DNA of 64,000 bases from Breznakia pachnodae (lineage in GTDB: Bacteria > Bacillota_I > Bacilli_A > Erysipelotrichales > Erysipelotrichaceae): the NCBI RefSeq assembly GCF_030814225.1, contig NZ_JAUSUR010000005.1:186001-250000 (forward strand), written 5' to 3'. Below are positions 35,968 to 44,053 of the stretch, in pieces. The position numbers were made by a program, and so were the translations under genes. The notes below the pieces were generated by a model. The model saw only the letters and a list, made by a program, of their open reading frames with translations, was not told the origin of the DNA and made no database searches. Positions within the stretch are counted from its first letter, which is position 1, and each line of letters starts with the position of its first letter.

Positions 35968-36430
35968 TTATTATGGGAAGATATAGATTTTGAAACTGAA
36001 GTTCTGTCAATCAGTAAAACGCTCTACTATAAAAATTAATCTGACTATAAGTTTGTAAAGGCAAAAACAAAAGTTATTGTCCGTCATATCGTATTAGATG
36101 AATGTACGTTGAATTATTAAAAAAATGTCAGGCTATTCAACAAGAATTAATCAAATAGAATTTTATTATGAGTTATAATAGTTTTCAACTCAAACCATAC
36201 AATTGCGCATGTAATTGAACGCTTTACAAAGAAAGTAGATATCATCAGATTAAGATAAATGCTCTTCGTCATTCTCACGCTCCCTATTAGTTAGTATGGG
36301 AGAAAATCTACTGATTGTTAAAGAACGGGAAGGACACGAAGATATTGAAACAACACTAAGTATTTATGGAAATCTTTATCCAAATAGTAACTTTGAGATA
36401 GCTGGTAAATTGATCGAAATTATCACTTTT
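35968..36430 (+). pseudogene. Decayed tyrosine integrase
   Basis: Segments of a phage-type integrase in more than one frame. LLWEDIDFETEV, then an in-frame stop, SDYKFVKAKTK, and RHIVLDECTLNY; after a frameshift KKCQAIQQELIK; then INALRHSHA (catalytic Arg-His) and VKEREGHEDIETTLSIYGNLYP (His and Tyr). The N-terminal third is missing. It marks the right side of the accessory island. The 35816-35967 stretch just before is an unassigned 50-codon remnant. Confidence 0.82.
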
Positions 36431-36925
36431 AAGCCAGTTTACTGTGAACTATCAAGAAGAAAGCAATCAAAAAGAACAATGAAAATCAAAAAAGAGTCGA
36501 AAACCTCTATGAATAAAGAATTTTCAACTCTGCAACTACTACTCCCACTCGATATTAAATGTTATAAACCTTGTGTTTTCCAGTATATTATATCATTATT
36601 CATCTATAATTTAATGCTAAATATCCATATTATTTATTGTATTCAAAATTTTTATTGTCACTGTATTGTCATATTAAGTACTACTATTAAATTTAACTAG
36701 CAATTAAAAAAAATAGGAAGTCACGAAAATATATTCAAATTATCATATTGAAATGATTCTTATGACTATTTACATAACATCATTAATAAAAATAGCAATT
36801 TCTTCTATCTTATTTCTGGAATTTCAGATGTTTAATAAACCCAATAGTTCGATTTATCAAAGATGGTCTATGATATAATAAAATTGTTAATTACTTAATG
36901 AAACAGTAATATGTGGAGGTAAATT
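36431..36925. other. AT-rich intergenic, no gene
   Basis: The open frame that continues from the integrase remnant to 36700 has no homology I recognise and is unlikely to be a gene. Possible -10 box TATAAT at about 36875 for the next gene. Confidence 0.4.
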
Positions 36926-37273
36926 ATGTTTAATGAAATATGTATTTATGAAGTAAAATTAGATAAACAAGAAGAAGTAGAAGAATTAATGAAAGAAGTA
37001 GCCGAGTTTTATAAATTACAACCTGGTGTTATTGACGTTAAATATATTAAAAGAACTCATAGACAAAAGGATTTTAATGCAGTAAAAAAAGGAGAACCTC
37101 CTATTGAATTAACTAGATATATTGGTAAAGTTACCTATGTCTTATATTGGGTACTTGAAAGCAAAGAAGCACATGCAGCAATATATCCATTAGCACTTGA
37201 AAAGTTTTATAAAAGATGGACTAGATGTTTAACTACAATGCCTAAAATTATATTAGGCGAAAATATTGCTTAA
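36926..37273 (+). CDS. Antibiotic-biosynthesis-monooxygenase-like small protein
   Basis: 115 residues with the dimeric alpha-beta barrel pattern of ABM/EthD-like proteins (ICIYEVKLDKQEEVEELMKE, LQPGVIDVKYIKRT). Such folds bind hydrophobic ligands or heme or remove reactive oxygen groups; no specific activity can be named. TGGAGG precedes the ATG. Followed by a membrane gene 18 bp downstream. Confidence 0.6.
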   Translation: MFNEICIYEVKLDKQEEVEELMKEVAEFYKLQPGVIDVKYIKRTHRQKDFNAVKKGEPPIELTRYIGKVTYVLYWVLESKEAHAAIYPLALEKFYKRWTRCLTTMPKIILGENIA

Positions 37274-37290
37274 GAAAGGATAATAATGGA

Positions 37291-37614
37291 ATGAATGAAT
37301 TATTATTAACATCATTAGTAGGGATTATTATAGGGTTTATAGATATAGCCCCAATGATCAAAATGAAACTAGATAAATATGCTATATTATCTGCATTTAC
37401 TTTTTATTTTTTTATGCCTTTTATTATTTATAATTTAGATTTTCTAAATAATTTATGGTGGTTAAAGGGAGGGCTTATAACTTTCATATTATCTATCCCT
37501 ACCACTATCCTTATATCAAAGGCAGATAAGAAAGGTTGTATTCCAGTTTTTATTATGTCTATTGTGCTTGGAACTATAATAGGAATAATCGGACATTTTT
37601 CAGGAATTATGTAA
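37291..37614 (+). CDS. Small four-helix membrane protein
   Basis: 107 residues, helices at about 5-23, 31-49, 56-75 and 84-106. Not assigned to a family. AAAGGA precedes the ATG; an upstream ATG closes after two codons. Likely co-transcribed with the ABM-like gene. Confidence 0.6.
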   Translation: MNELLLTSLVGIIIGFIDIAPMIKMKLDKYAILSAFTFYFFMPFIIYNLDFLNNLWWLKGGLITFILSIPTTILISKADKKGCIPVFIMSIVLGTIIGIIGHFSGIM

Positions 37615-37650
37615 ATGGCAAATTAGAATTTGCTGAACTATTTTATTAAT

Positions 37651-37687
37651 AAAAAAATATTACCTTTAATTTTGGTAATATTTTTTT
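37651..37687. terminator. Bidirectional terminator
   Basis: A perfect 14-bp hairpin (AAAAAAATATTACC / complement, 9-base loop) with T7 on each strand, between convergent units. Confidence 0.85.
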
Positions 37688-37751
37688 ATGAGTTTCTTTT
37701 CTTAATTTTAAATTTGCTAATTTAATTAAAATAATTCACTAATCGATTACA

Positions 37752-38612
37752 TTATTGCCAACTATCCTTATTCTTTTTTACAAATTGTTCAAATGTCTGA
37801 GGTCTCTTTCCCATCACCTGTTCGTAAATAGTGGTTACTTTTTTTGCTGTTCCTAAACGGGTCATCATGTAAAGCATCCCCATAACCGTAGAGTAATCTT
37901 TTTCTAGACCTCTCACAGTAATCCAATATTTCTTTGCGAAAGAGGGTTTCGGGTTAGTATAGATAATTTCTCTACCTAGTTCATTTGTTAATACCTTTGC
38001 AACCTCCCAATAACTGATTGCTTCTGGACCAGTAATCGAATATCCCCTATTTTGATGTAACTCTGGCTCACTTAGCACTTTCGCTGTGATTTCTCCAATA
38101 TCCTCCGCATCAATAAAACTAGTCAATGCTTTTTTTACTGGTACTACAATTCTATTAAAATGTTTAATTTCATAAGCATGAACTCCACTAATGTTTTGCA
38201 TAAAAAAACTAGGACGTATATGACAATATGGTAAGTTTGCTTTTTCTATGTACTTCTCAATTTTGTGATGTGGTGGAATAGGATTTTTCTCAACACCGAT
38301 TAATGATAAAAAACTAACTAATCTTATTCCTCCTTTTTCTTTTAAAGCATTAATAAATGGTTTTAAGTCCTCTGGGTCTCCTAAATGTGGAGGGCGCATA
38401 ATAAATACTCTATCTACATCTTCTAATGCATTTTTAAATGAATTACAATCAGTGAAATCAAGATATGCAACTTTTGCACGATCATCGAATATCTCTGTAA
38501 GTGCATTTACATCAATTCCTGCAACTGTAACTTCCTGAGAATTCATTATTGCATAATGTGCAACATATTTTCCTACATTTCCAGATGCTCCTGTAACTAA
38601 GATTCTACCCAT
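37752..38612 (-). CDS. NmrA-like NAD(P)-binding protein
   Basis: 286 residues. TGASGNVGKY gives the Rossmann cofactor loop near residue 7, and FIMRPPHLGD and HIRPSFFMQNI fit the NmrA/quinone-reductase-like group (SDR atypical, no YxxxK). It overlaps the MarR gene by 8 bases and is its probable target. Substrate unknown; may sense or reduce quinones. Confidence 0.8.
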   Translation of the reverse strand: MGRILVTGASGNVGKYVAHYAIMNSQEVTVAGIDVNALTEIFDDRAKVAYLDFTDCNSFKNALEDVDRVFIMRPPHLGDPEDLKPFINALKEKGGIRLVSFLSLIGVEKNPIPPHHKIEKYIEKANLPYCHIRPSFFMQNISGVHAYEIKHFNRIVVPVKKALTSFIDAEDIGEITAKVLSEPELHQNRGYSITGPEAISYWEVAKVLTNELGREIIYTNPKPSFAKKYWITVRGLEKDYSTVMGMLYMMTRLGTAKKVTTIYEQVMGKRPQTFEQFVKKNKDSWQ

Positions 38613-39033
38613 TTTTATTTTCCTCCAATAATATATTATTTGCCATTTCTATTAGCATTACTAAATTTTCAAATTTTTCTTCACCCATACGTTTTCTTAA
38701 TGTTGACATTGACTTAAAGTATTCATCATATGTGTTCTCAACAAGCTTAATTGCTTTATTTGTAGGAACAAGGTAGACACTACGCTTATCAATTTCAGAT
38801 TGCTTTTTTGTAATATATCCTTTTGATGAAAGAGAAGTTACCATATTAGTCGCCATTGCTTTTGTAAAACGGAAAAATTGAGCAACACCATTGGGTGTTT
38901 TTTCTTCTTCAGTCTTTACAAGATAAATTAACATACCCATTTCACTAGAACGAATAGGTAAATCTCTTTTTGTGTTCACATTAATTCTGCAAAACAGAGC
39001 AATTTGCTCTGAAACTTTTATTAAATTATTCAT
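38605..39033 (-). CDS. MarR-family regulator
   Basis: 142 residues: winged HTH at about 45-110 (TPNGVAQFFRFTKAMATNMV, wing KKQSEIDKRSVYLVPTNKA). The ATG at 39033 follows AGGAG; the longer frame is rejected. Translation-coupled to the NmrA-like gene. Two near-identical operator sites upstream. Confidence 0.88.
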   Translation of the reverse strand: MNNLIKVSEQIALFCRINVNTKRDLPIRSSEMGMLIYLVKTEEEKTPNGVAQFFRFTKAMATNMVTSLSSKGYITKKQSEIDKRSVYLVPTNKAIKLVENTYDEYFKSMSTLRKRMGEEKFENLVMLIEMANNILLEENKNG

Positions 39034-39051
39034 CTTTATACTCCTATCTAT

Positions 39052-39107
39052 ATAGTACATCGAGTATACTATATAGATACGATAGTACATCTAGTTTACT
39101 ATGTCAA
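39052..39107 (-). promoter_or_regulatory. Twin operators and promoter of the MarR gene
   Basis: A 21-bp site starting ATAGTACATC occurs at 39052-39072 and at 39082-39102 (two mismatches), 30 bp apart. TTGACA at 39107-39102 on the minus strand is the likely -35; 17 bases on is a weak -10 TATCGT within the sites, so binding should block transcription. Confidence 0.65.
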
Positions 39108-39257
39108 TATTTTTGTCTCTTTCTTTTGAATCTTTTTATGAAAGCTATAACATAAATCACCTAGTATTTGGTTATATAAATAATTAAATACATTGTTCCC
39201 AGTCTAGTAGAGTAAAAACGAAATTCAGAAATTATTGTCACACCTCCTATAATCAAC

Positions 39258-39283
39258 AAAAAACGCCGATAATATCGACGTTT
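39258..39283 (-). terminator. Terminator of the guaA-like operon
   Basis: Minus-strand stem of about 10 bp (AAACGTCGAT against ATCGGCGTTT, with one G-U), followed by a T run. Confidence 0.7.
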
Positions 39284-39296
39284 CTTAGTTTCTTCT

Positions 39297-40589
39297 CTAC
39301 TCCCACTCAATCGTTCCAGTAGGTTTTGGTGTTAAATCATATAACACACGATTTACATTTGCTACTTCTTTTACAATTCTATCTGTTACTTTTAGTAACA
39401 CTTCCCAGTCTAGTAACTCAATTGTTGCAGTCATTGCATCAATTGTATTTACAGCACGTAGGATTACTGGGTATTCAAAACAACGTTCATTGTTTTTCAC
39501 ACCTACTGACTTGAAATCAGGTACTACTGTAAAGTATTGCCATACTTTCTTGTCTAATCCTGCTTTTTCAAATTCTTCTCTTAGAATTGCATCAGATTCT
39601 CTAACAGCTTCTAAGCGTTCTTTGGTAATTGCTCCTAAACATCTTACTCCAAGACCTGGTCCTGGGAAAGGTTGACGGTATACCATATGTGGTGGTAATC
39701 CTAATTCAATTCCACAAGCTCTTACTTCGTCTTTGAATAATTGGTATAAAGGTTCAACTAGTTCAAACTTCATACCTTCAGGTAATCCACCAACGTTGTG
39801 GTGTGATTTAACCATCTTCGCTGTCTTTGTTCCACTTTCTACGATATCCGGATATATTGTTCCTTGTGCAAGGAAATCAATTCCTTCCAGTTTATTTGCT
39901 TCTTCATCAAACAGGTAAACAAATTCATTACCAATGATTTTACGTTTTTGTTCTGGATCAGATACACCTTCCAGTTTATCTAAGAAACGATCAGTTGCAT
40001 CAACATAAATCAAGTTTGCATCTAATTGGTTTCTGAATACTTCAACAACGTCTTCTGACTCCCCTTTACGCATCAAACCATGATTTACATGTACACATAC
40101 TAATTGCTTCCCTATTGCTTTAATTAGCATCGCAGCAACTACTGATGAATCGACTCCACCACTTAGTGCAAGAAGGACTTTCTTGTCTCCTACCTGTTGT
40201 TTAATTAATTCAATTTGATCAGCAACAAAGTTTTTCATATTCCAGTTTGCTTCTGATTTACATACATCAAATACAAATGTTTTTAATTCATCTTCTGTAG
40301 GTAAGTTATCTAACTTCGTTTCGGTTTTAGAAGTTGGATGGTCAATGGAAATCATTGGAATACCTAAATCATAGATTGCAGGATCAATATCTACTGGTGT
40401 ACCATCAACCACACGGTTTTCCCCACCACTTAGAATGATACCTTTCACATTTGGTAATTTTTTCATTTCTTCCACTGTAATATCATGTGGATAGATTTCA
40501 CTATAAACACCTAAGTCTCTAATTTCTCTTGCTATTGTAGTGTTTTCTACACTTCCTAAGTCTAGGATAACAATCATATCTTGTTTCAT
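39297..40589 (-). CDS. guaA: GMP synthase-like protein without a functional glutaminase domain
   Basis: 430 residues, against about 510-525 for bacterial GuaA. The ATP-pyrophosphatase half is intact: ALSGGVDSSV (142-150), the QPFPGPGLG block and the C-terminal TGTIEWE. The class-I amidotransferase half is cut to about 110 residues; it keeps the fold start VILDLGS and SGG, but the usual catalytic block (CYGMQ) and the HPE block are absent, the sequence jumping from LGIPMISIDH to TFVFDVCKSE. So it should use ammonia directly or act on another amide donor. It lies 12 bp after the CofE-like gene. Its role as the cell's only GMP synthase is unknown. Confidence 0.85.
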   Translation of the reverse strand: MKQDMIVILDLGSVENTTIAREIRDLGVYSEIYPHDITVEEMKKLPNVKGIILSGGENRVVDGTPVDIDPAIYDLGIPMISIDHPTSKTETKLDNLPTEDELKTFVFDVCKSEANWNMKNFVADQIELIKQQVGDKKVLLALSGGVDSSVVAAMLIKAIGKQLVCVHVNHGLMRKGESEDVVEVFRNQLDANLIYVDATDRFLDKLEGVSDPEQKRKIIGNEFVYLFDEEANKLEGIDFLAQGTIYPDIVESGTKTAKMVKSHHNVGGLPEGMKFELVEPLYQLFKDEVRACGIELGLPPHMVYRQPFPGPGLGVRCLGAITKERLEAVRESDAILREEFEKAGLDKKVWQYFTVVPDFKSVGVKNNERCFEYPVILRAVNTIDAMTATIELLDWEVLLKVTDRIVKEVANVNRVLYDLTPKPTGTIEWE

Positions 40590-40601
40590 CTATGCTCCTC
40601 C

Positions 40602-41792
40602 TTATTCCGTATAGTTATCAAAGTAACCTTGGACAAGTACAATTGGTGTTCCTTTGTCTCCTGATCCACTTGTAAGGTCACATAGTGATCCAATAAGATC
40701 AGTTAACTGTCTAGGTGTTGTTCCCTGAGCAGCCATGTCTCCTACTAAGTCATCATCTTTTTCTTTAATTCTTTTTGAAATTGCTTCTTTTAGTTCCTCT
40801 CCATTTAAGTGTTTGAAATCATTGTCAGCCAAGTATTTCAACTTCACTTCATTTGGTGTACCAACTAATCCACTTGTATAAGCTGGTGATACTACTGGAT
40901 CTGCTAGTTCCCAAATCTTTCCTTGAGGATCTTTGAAAGCTCCATCTCCATATACCATTACTTCAATGTTCTTACCAGTTTTATCTTTTATTTGTTTTTG
41001 AATATCTTCAACAAAATCGAAACATTCATTTGGAAATAGTTTTACTGTATCTTCTGTCGATTTGTTAGAACCTAACAAACCATACTTTGTATTGTATCCA
41101 CTACCATCTACTGATTCGTTAAGAATATCATCCATTCCACATACACGCTCAGCTCCATTTGCATTTAAGATACGTTTTGTTCTTACTCTTGTATGAATAT
41201 CACAAGTTAAAACATTTTTTGTGTAATTCAAAATTGCTTTTGGATTGTTAGCAAAAACGATTTCAACTTCTGCACCTTGTTCTTTAATTAGATTACTGTA
41301 GTAATCTACATAATCAACACCTGTAAATTCATGTTTGTTCTCGCCAAACAATTCTCTGTATTTTTCAAGTGACAATACATCACTGTATGGGTTTACTCCA
41401 GCTTCATCTAACATATCGTAAGTAACTAAAGCATTTCCTACTTCATCACTTGGATAGCTTAACATTAGAACTACTTTCTTAGCTCCTCTTGCAAATCCCT
41501 TTAAACAAATTGAGAAACGATTACGTGATAGAATTGGAAAAATAATTCCAATTGTTTCCCCACCTAATTTCTTTTTCACATCTTTAGCAATTGCATCAAT
41601 ACTTGCATAGTTTCCTTGTGCTCTTGCAACGATTGATTCGGTTACTGCAATAACATCTTTATCGCGTAAACTAAATCCTTCACTATCAGCTGCGTCTAAC
41701 ACACTGTCGACAACTATTTTAGCAAGATCATCACCTTCTCTGATAATTGGGCAACGAACTCCTCTTGATACTGTTCCTATTTTTCTCTCCAT
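40602..41792 (-). CDS. CofE-family (coenzyme F420-0 gamma-glutamyl ligase-like) protein
   Basis: 396 residues of the F420 ligase family: RGVRCPIIREGDDLA and KDVIAVTESIVARAQGNYA at the N-terminus, RTKRILNANGAERVCGMDD mid-protein. Members form amide bonds using a nucleotide. No other F420 gene is visible, so the substrate may differ. It heads a two-gene operon with the glutaminase-less GuaA-like protein. AAAGGAA precedes the ATG. Confidence 0.78.
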   Translation of the reverse strand: MERKIGTVSRGVRCPIIREGDDLAKIVVDSVLDAADSEGFSLRDKDVIAVTESIVARAQGNYASIDAIAKDVKKKLGGETIGIIFPILSRNRFSICLKGFARGAKKVVLMLSYPSDEVGNALVTYDMLDEAGVNPYSDVLSLEKYRELFGENKHEFTGVDYVDYYSNLIKEQGAEVEIVFANNPKAILNYTKNVLTCDIHTRVRTKRILNANGAERVCGMDDILNESVDGSGYNTKYGLLGSNKSTEDTVKLFPNECFDFVEDIQKQIKDKTGKNIEVMVYGDGAFKDPQGKIWELADPVVSPAYTSGLVGTPNEVKLKYLADNDFKHLNGEELKEAISKRIKEKDDDLVGDMAAQGTTPRQLTDLIGSLCDLTSGSGDKGTPIVLVQGYFDNYTE

Positions 41793-41923
41793 AAAATGTT
41801 CCTTTCTGATTCAATTCATATATATCTGATTAAAATCATACATATCAATTATAATGGATAACTCCCTTTAGTAAAACTATAAATTTTCTTTTTTGTAATT
41901 CAAAGTAAATTTTTGAATATATA

Positions 41924-41954
41924 TTGACAGTTCCCTTACGTAATAGACTATACT
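41924..41954 (+). promoter_or_regulatory. MerR-type promoter with 19-bp spacer
   Basis: TTGACA (41924-41929), 19 bp, TATACT (41949-41954). The spacer has a CCTTACGTAA core, a dyad typical of MerR sites. Confidence 0.8.
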
Positions 41955-41995
41955 AACACTATCAATACTATATTCAATAGTGAGAGGAGTTACGT

Positions 41996-42535
41996 ATGTA
42001 TTCATTAAAAATGGTATGTGATAAATTTAATATCACCAAAAAAGCAATTTACTATTATGAAGAAAAGAGACTTCTAACAATAAAGTGAAATGAAAATGGA
42101 ATTCGAATCTTTGATGATAATGATTTAGCATTAATTCATCAGATTGTTGTTTATCGTTATCTGGATTTTTCAGTTGATCAAATACATAACTTAATTTCAT
42201 CCCCTACTTTTAATAATCAGTTATTGTCAGAAAAGGAAAAGCAATTACAAAAGGACTACAATGAAACCTTAAAACAAATTGCTTCTACAGAAGCTCTAAA
42301 ACATACAATAGAAACAAATGAATCAATTGATATTTTGGATTATGACTTCTTTTCAACTGATGAAGATTATATTGAGGATACTGTGAATATGCGTTTAAAT
42401 GGAAACTGGCAACCTTATACAATTTACTGTACGAAAAAAGAATATTCCAGATTAACGATATTAATAAAACTTTTATTATTTGGAATGGCATTATTTATGA
42501 TTTTGTTTGTGTTGTATAAAACTATGGGAGAATAA
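41996..42535 (+). pseudogene. Membrane-anchored MerR regulator with nonsense codon
   Basis: Frame from the ATG at 41996 (GAGAGGAG site) shows a MerR HTH (CDKFNITKKAIYYYEEKRLL), then TGA at 42086-42088 where relatives usually have Arg in KRNENG (CGA to TGA is one transition). The frame then continues without a break through NENGIRIFDD, a dimerisation helix and a C-terminal membrane helix to 42535. Translation may restart at an internal codon. It is followed at once by a second MerR gene. Confidence 0.82.
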
Positions 42536-42536
42536 A

Positions 42537-43040
42537 ATGAATTATACGATAAAAGAAATAGCTTCTAAGTCTAATGTCACAATACGCACATTACAATACT
42601 ATGATGCAATAGATTTATTAACTCCTGCATATAAAAAAGACAAACAGAGATTTTATACAGATAATGAACTTATCTTGATAAACTGCATAAAGCACTATAA
42701 ACAAATGGGATTTGCATTAGAAGATATAAAATCAATAATGAAAAGTAAGGATGCAAAGAAAGAACTTCTTAATATAGTAGATAGCAATATTGATAAGTTA
42801 AATGAAAAAGCCGATGATTATTTAAACAAAGTAAATATGATTAATCAAATATTATCATCACAATCATTAGATCAAATTCAAAGTAATTTACTTAAAATAA
42901 AGGTGGAAGAAGATACCCTAAAAGAGCCTTCATTTTTCACAAAACCTTTTCATGTATGGTTAAAATATTTCTTAATTATCTTTAATAGTATCATTTACTT
43001 AGGCATTATTGCGCTTATAATCAACTTACTTCAAAAATAA
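42537..43040 (+). CDS. MerR-family regulator with C-terminal membrane helix
   Basis: 167 residues. HTH opening MNYTIKEIASKSNVTIRTLQ, YYDAIDLLTP and KKDKQRFYTDNEL; then a dimer helix and a hydrophobic C-terminal segment (WLKYFLIIFNSIIYLGIIAL). The ATG at 42537 is used, one base after the stop of the previous gene. A membrane tether on MerR proteins is unusual. It is likely in an operon with the broken MerR gene. Confidence 0.85.
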   Translation: MNYTIKEIASKSNVTIRTLQYYDAIDLLTPAYKKDKQRFYTDNELILINCIKHYKQMGFALEDIKSIMKSKDAKKELLNIVDSNIDKLNEKADDYLNKVNMINQILSSQSLDQIQSNLLKIKVEEDTLKEPSFFTKPFHVWLKYFLIIFNSIIYLGIIALIINLLQK

Positions 43041-43069
43041 TTGTTTATAAATTATATGAATGTTATAAT
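43041..43069 (+). promoter_or_regulatory. Promoter of the leader-hydrolase unit
   Basis: TTGTTT (43041-43046), a 17-base spacer and TATAAT (43064-43069). Transcription should start near 43076, just before the leader ribosome binding site. Confidence 0.75.
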
Positions 43070-43095
43070 TAATTTAGGGATAAGGAGGTATCAAT

Positions 43096-43125
43096 ATGGG
43101 CATATGGACAACAGCATGTTATTAG
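43096..43125 (+). CDS. Leader peptide, 9 aa (MGIWTTACY)
   Basis: A strong AAGGAGG site lies 7 bases before the ATG at 43096, and the frame reads MGIWTTACY then TAG. The last codons and stop form the 5' arm of hairpin A (43115-43140), and bases from 43124 form the 5' arm of terminator B. Short leader ORFs in this position usually couple ribosome position to termination. No homologue is recalled with certainty. Confidence 0.75.
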   Translation: MGIWTTACY

Positions 43126-43160
43126 CAAGGTAATAACATGTGAATACCTTGCTGGTTTTT
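43115..43160 (+). promoter_or_regulatory. Attenuator: two overlapping hairpins
   Basis: Hairpin A pairs CATGTTATTA (43115-43124) with TAATAACATG (43131-43140), 10 perfect pairs and a 6-base loop. Hairpin B pairs AGCAAGGTA (43124-43132) with TACCTTGCT (43145-43153), then GG and T5. They cannot form together; A would block terminator B. A ribosome in the leader covers the arm of A, so stalling or completion would alter the choice. Confidence 0.78.
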
Positions 43161-43189
43161 ATAATAAAAAAACTTAGGAGGTACATATA

Positions 43190-43945
43190 ATGACGTATTT
43201 TAAATATAAAAACAAAGATATATATTACAAAGAATACAGTAACTGTGGTGAACCATTAATTCTATTACATGGTAATACTGCATCATCAGTAATGTTTGAA
43301 TTACTGTTACCACTGTATACACCTTATTTCAAAGTAATCTTAATTGATTTTTTAGGGAATGGTAAATCTGAGCGTGTAGATGACTTCGCCAAAGAGATGT
43401 GGTATGACCAGGCACTTCAAACAATCGCTCTGATTGAACATTTGGGGTATGAGAAGGTAAATCTTCTTGGAACCAGTGGTGGTGCTTATACAGCGTTAAA
43501 CGCAGCTCTGGAGCGACCTGATTTAATCAAGAAAGTAATTGCTGACAGTTTTGATGGAAGAGATTTTCATCAAGGTTGGATGAGTGGTCTGATTCGAGAT
43601 CGAGTACAGGCAGTGCATGATCCACAGGCATCACAGTTCTACGCTTGGTGTCAGGGAGATGACTGGAAGGATATCGTTGAAAAAGATACGATGGCTTTGG
43701 TACGATATGTGAAAGAGAATGTTCCTATCTATCATCATCCACTAAAAAATCTTCAAGTTCCCTACCTGATGGTTGGAAGTGTTGAAGATGAGTTATTGAG
43801 AAATGATTTAGAAGAAGAATACCATGGAATCGCTGATGAAGTCGGTCATGGTATGATTGAGATGTATCCACATGGAGAACATCCAATGGTATTGTCGAAT
43901 GCAGAAGCATTTGCATTATCTGCAAAAGCATTTTTCCAATCATAG
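43190..43945 (+). CDS. Alpha/beta hydrolase
   Basis: 251 residues. LILLHGNTASS is the oxyanion region, LLGTSGGAY the nucleophile elbow with Ser96, and GEHPMVL near the C-terminus the likely catalytic His. Serine hydrolase or esterase; the substrate is unknown. TTAGGAGG precedes the ATG. Expression is probably controlled by the leader peptide and hairpins upstream, a layout common for antibiotic-inducible genes; some macrolide esterases belong to this superfamily, but there is no evidence of that activity. Confidence 0.87.
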   Translation: MTYFKYKNKDIYYKEYSNCGEPLILLHGNTASSVMFELLLPLYTPYFKVILIDFLGNGKSERVDDFAKEMWYDQALQTIALIEHLGYEKVNLLGTSGGAYTALNAALERPDLIKKVIADSFDGRDFHQGWMSGLIRDRVQAVHDPQASQFYAWCQGDDWKDIVEKDTMALVRYVKENVPIYHHPLKNLQVPYLMVGSVEDELLRNDLEEEYHGIADEVGHGMIEMYPHGEHPMVLSNAEAFALSAKAFFQS

Positions 43946-43965
43946 AAAATAAATATTAAATAAAC

Positions 43966-44014
43966 AAAAAGAAGGAATTGGTTTCTTGTGACAAGAAATG
44001 AATTCCTTCTTTTT
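43966..44014 (+). terminator. Hydrolase terminator
   Basis: 14-bp stem AAAAAGAAGGAATT / AATTCCTTCTTTTT with an inner TTTCTTG/CAAGAAA stem, ending in T5. Confidence 0.85.
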
Positions 44015-44043
44015 CAACTGTCGCAAAAATTGCGACAGTTGAA
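44013..44043 (-). terminator. SNF2 terminator
   Basis: A perfect 14-bp hairpin (TTCAACTGTCGCAA and complement, 3-base loop) lies just past the SNF2 stop and overlaps the end of the hydrolase terminator. Confidence 0.75.
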
Positions 44044-44053
44044 TTTACATCAG

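Noticed and set aside
36431-36700. Continuation of the integrase frame as a longer gene
   Set aside because: No integrase extends so; composition turns to random AT-rich sequence.
41793-41995. Purine riboswitch ahead of the CofE/GuaA-like operon
   Set aside because: No purine-aptamer core or paired loops seen on the minus strand; only AT-rich sequence and the divergent MerR promoter.
41996-42535. TGA codon in the MerR frame, and TGA in the toxin-tail frame, read as Trp (Mycoplasma-type code)
   Set aside because: Intact genes such as TetR (18861-18863) and MerR (21288-21290) end in TGA and read sensibly; Trp is TGG throughout. The internal TGA codons are better explained as nonsense mutations.
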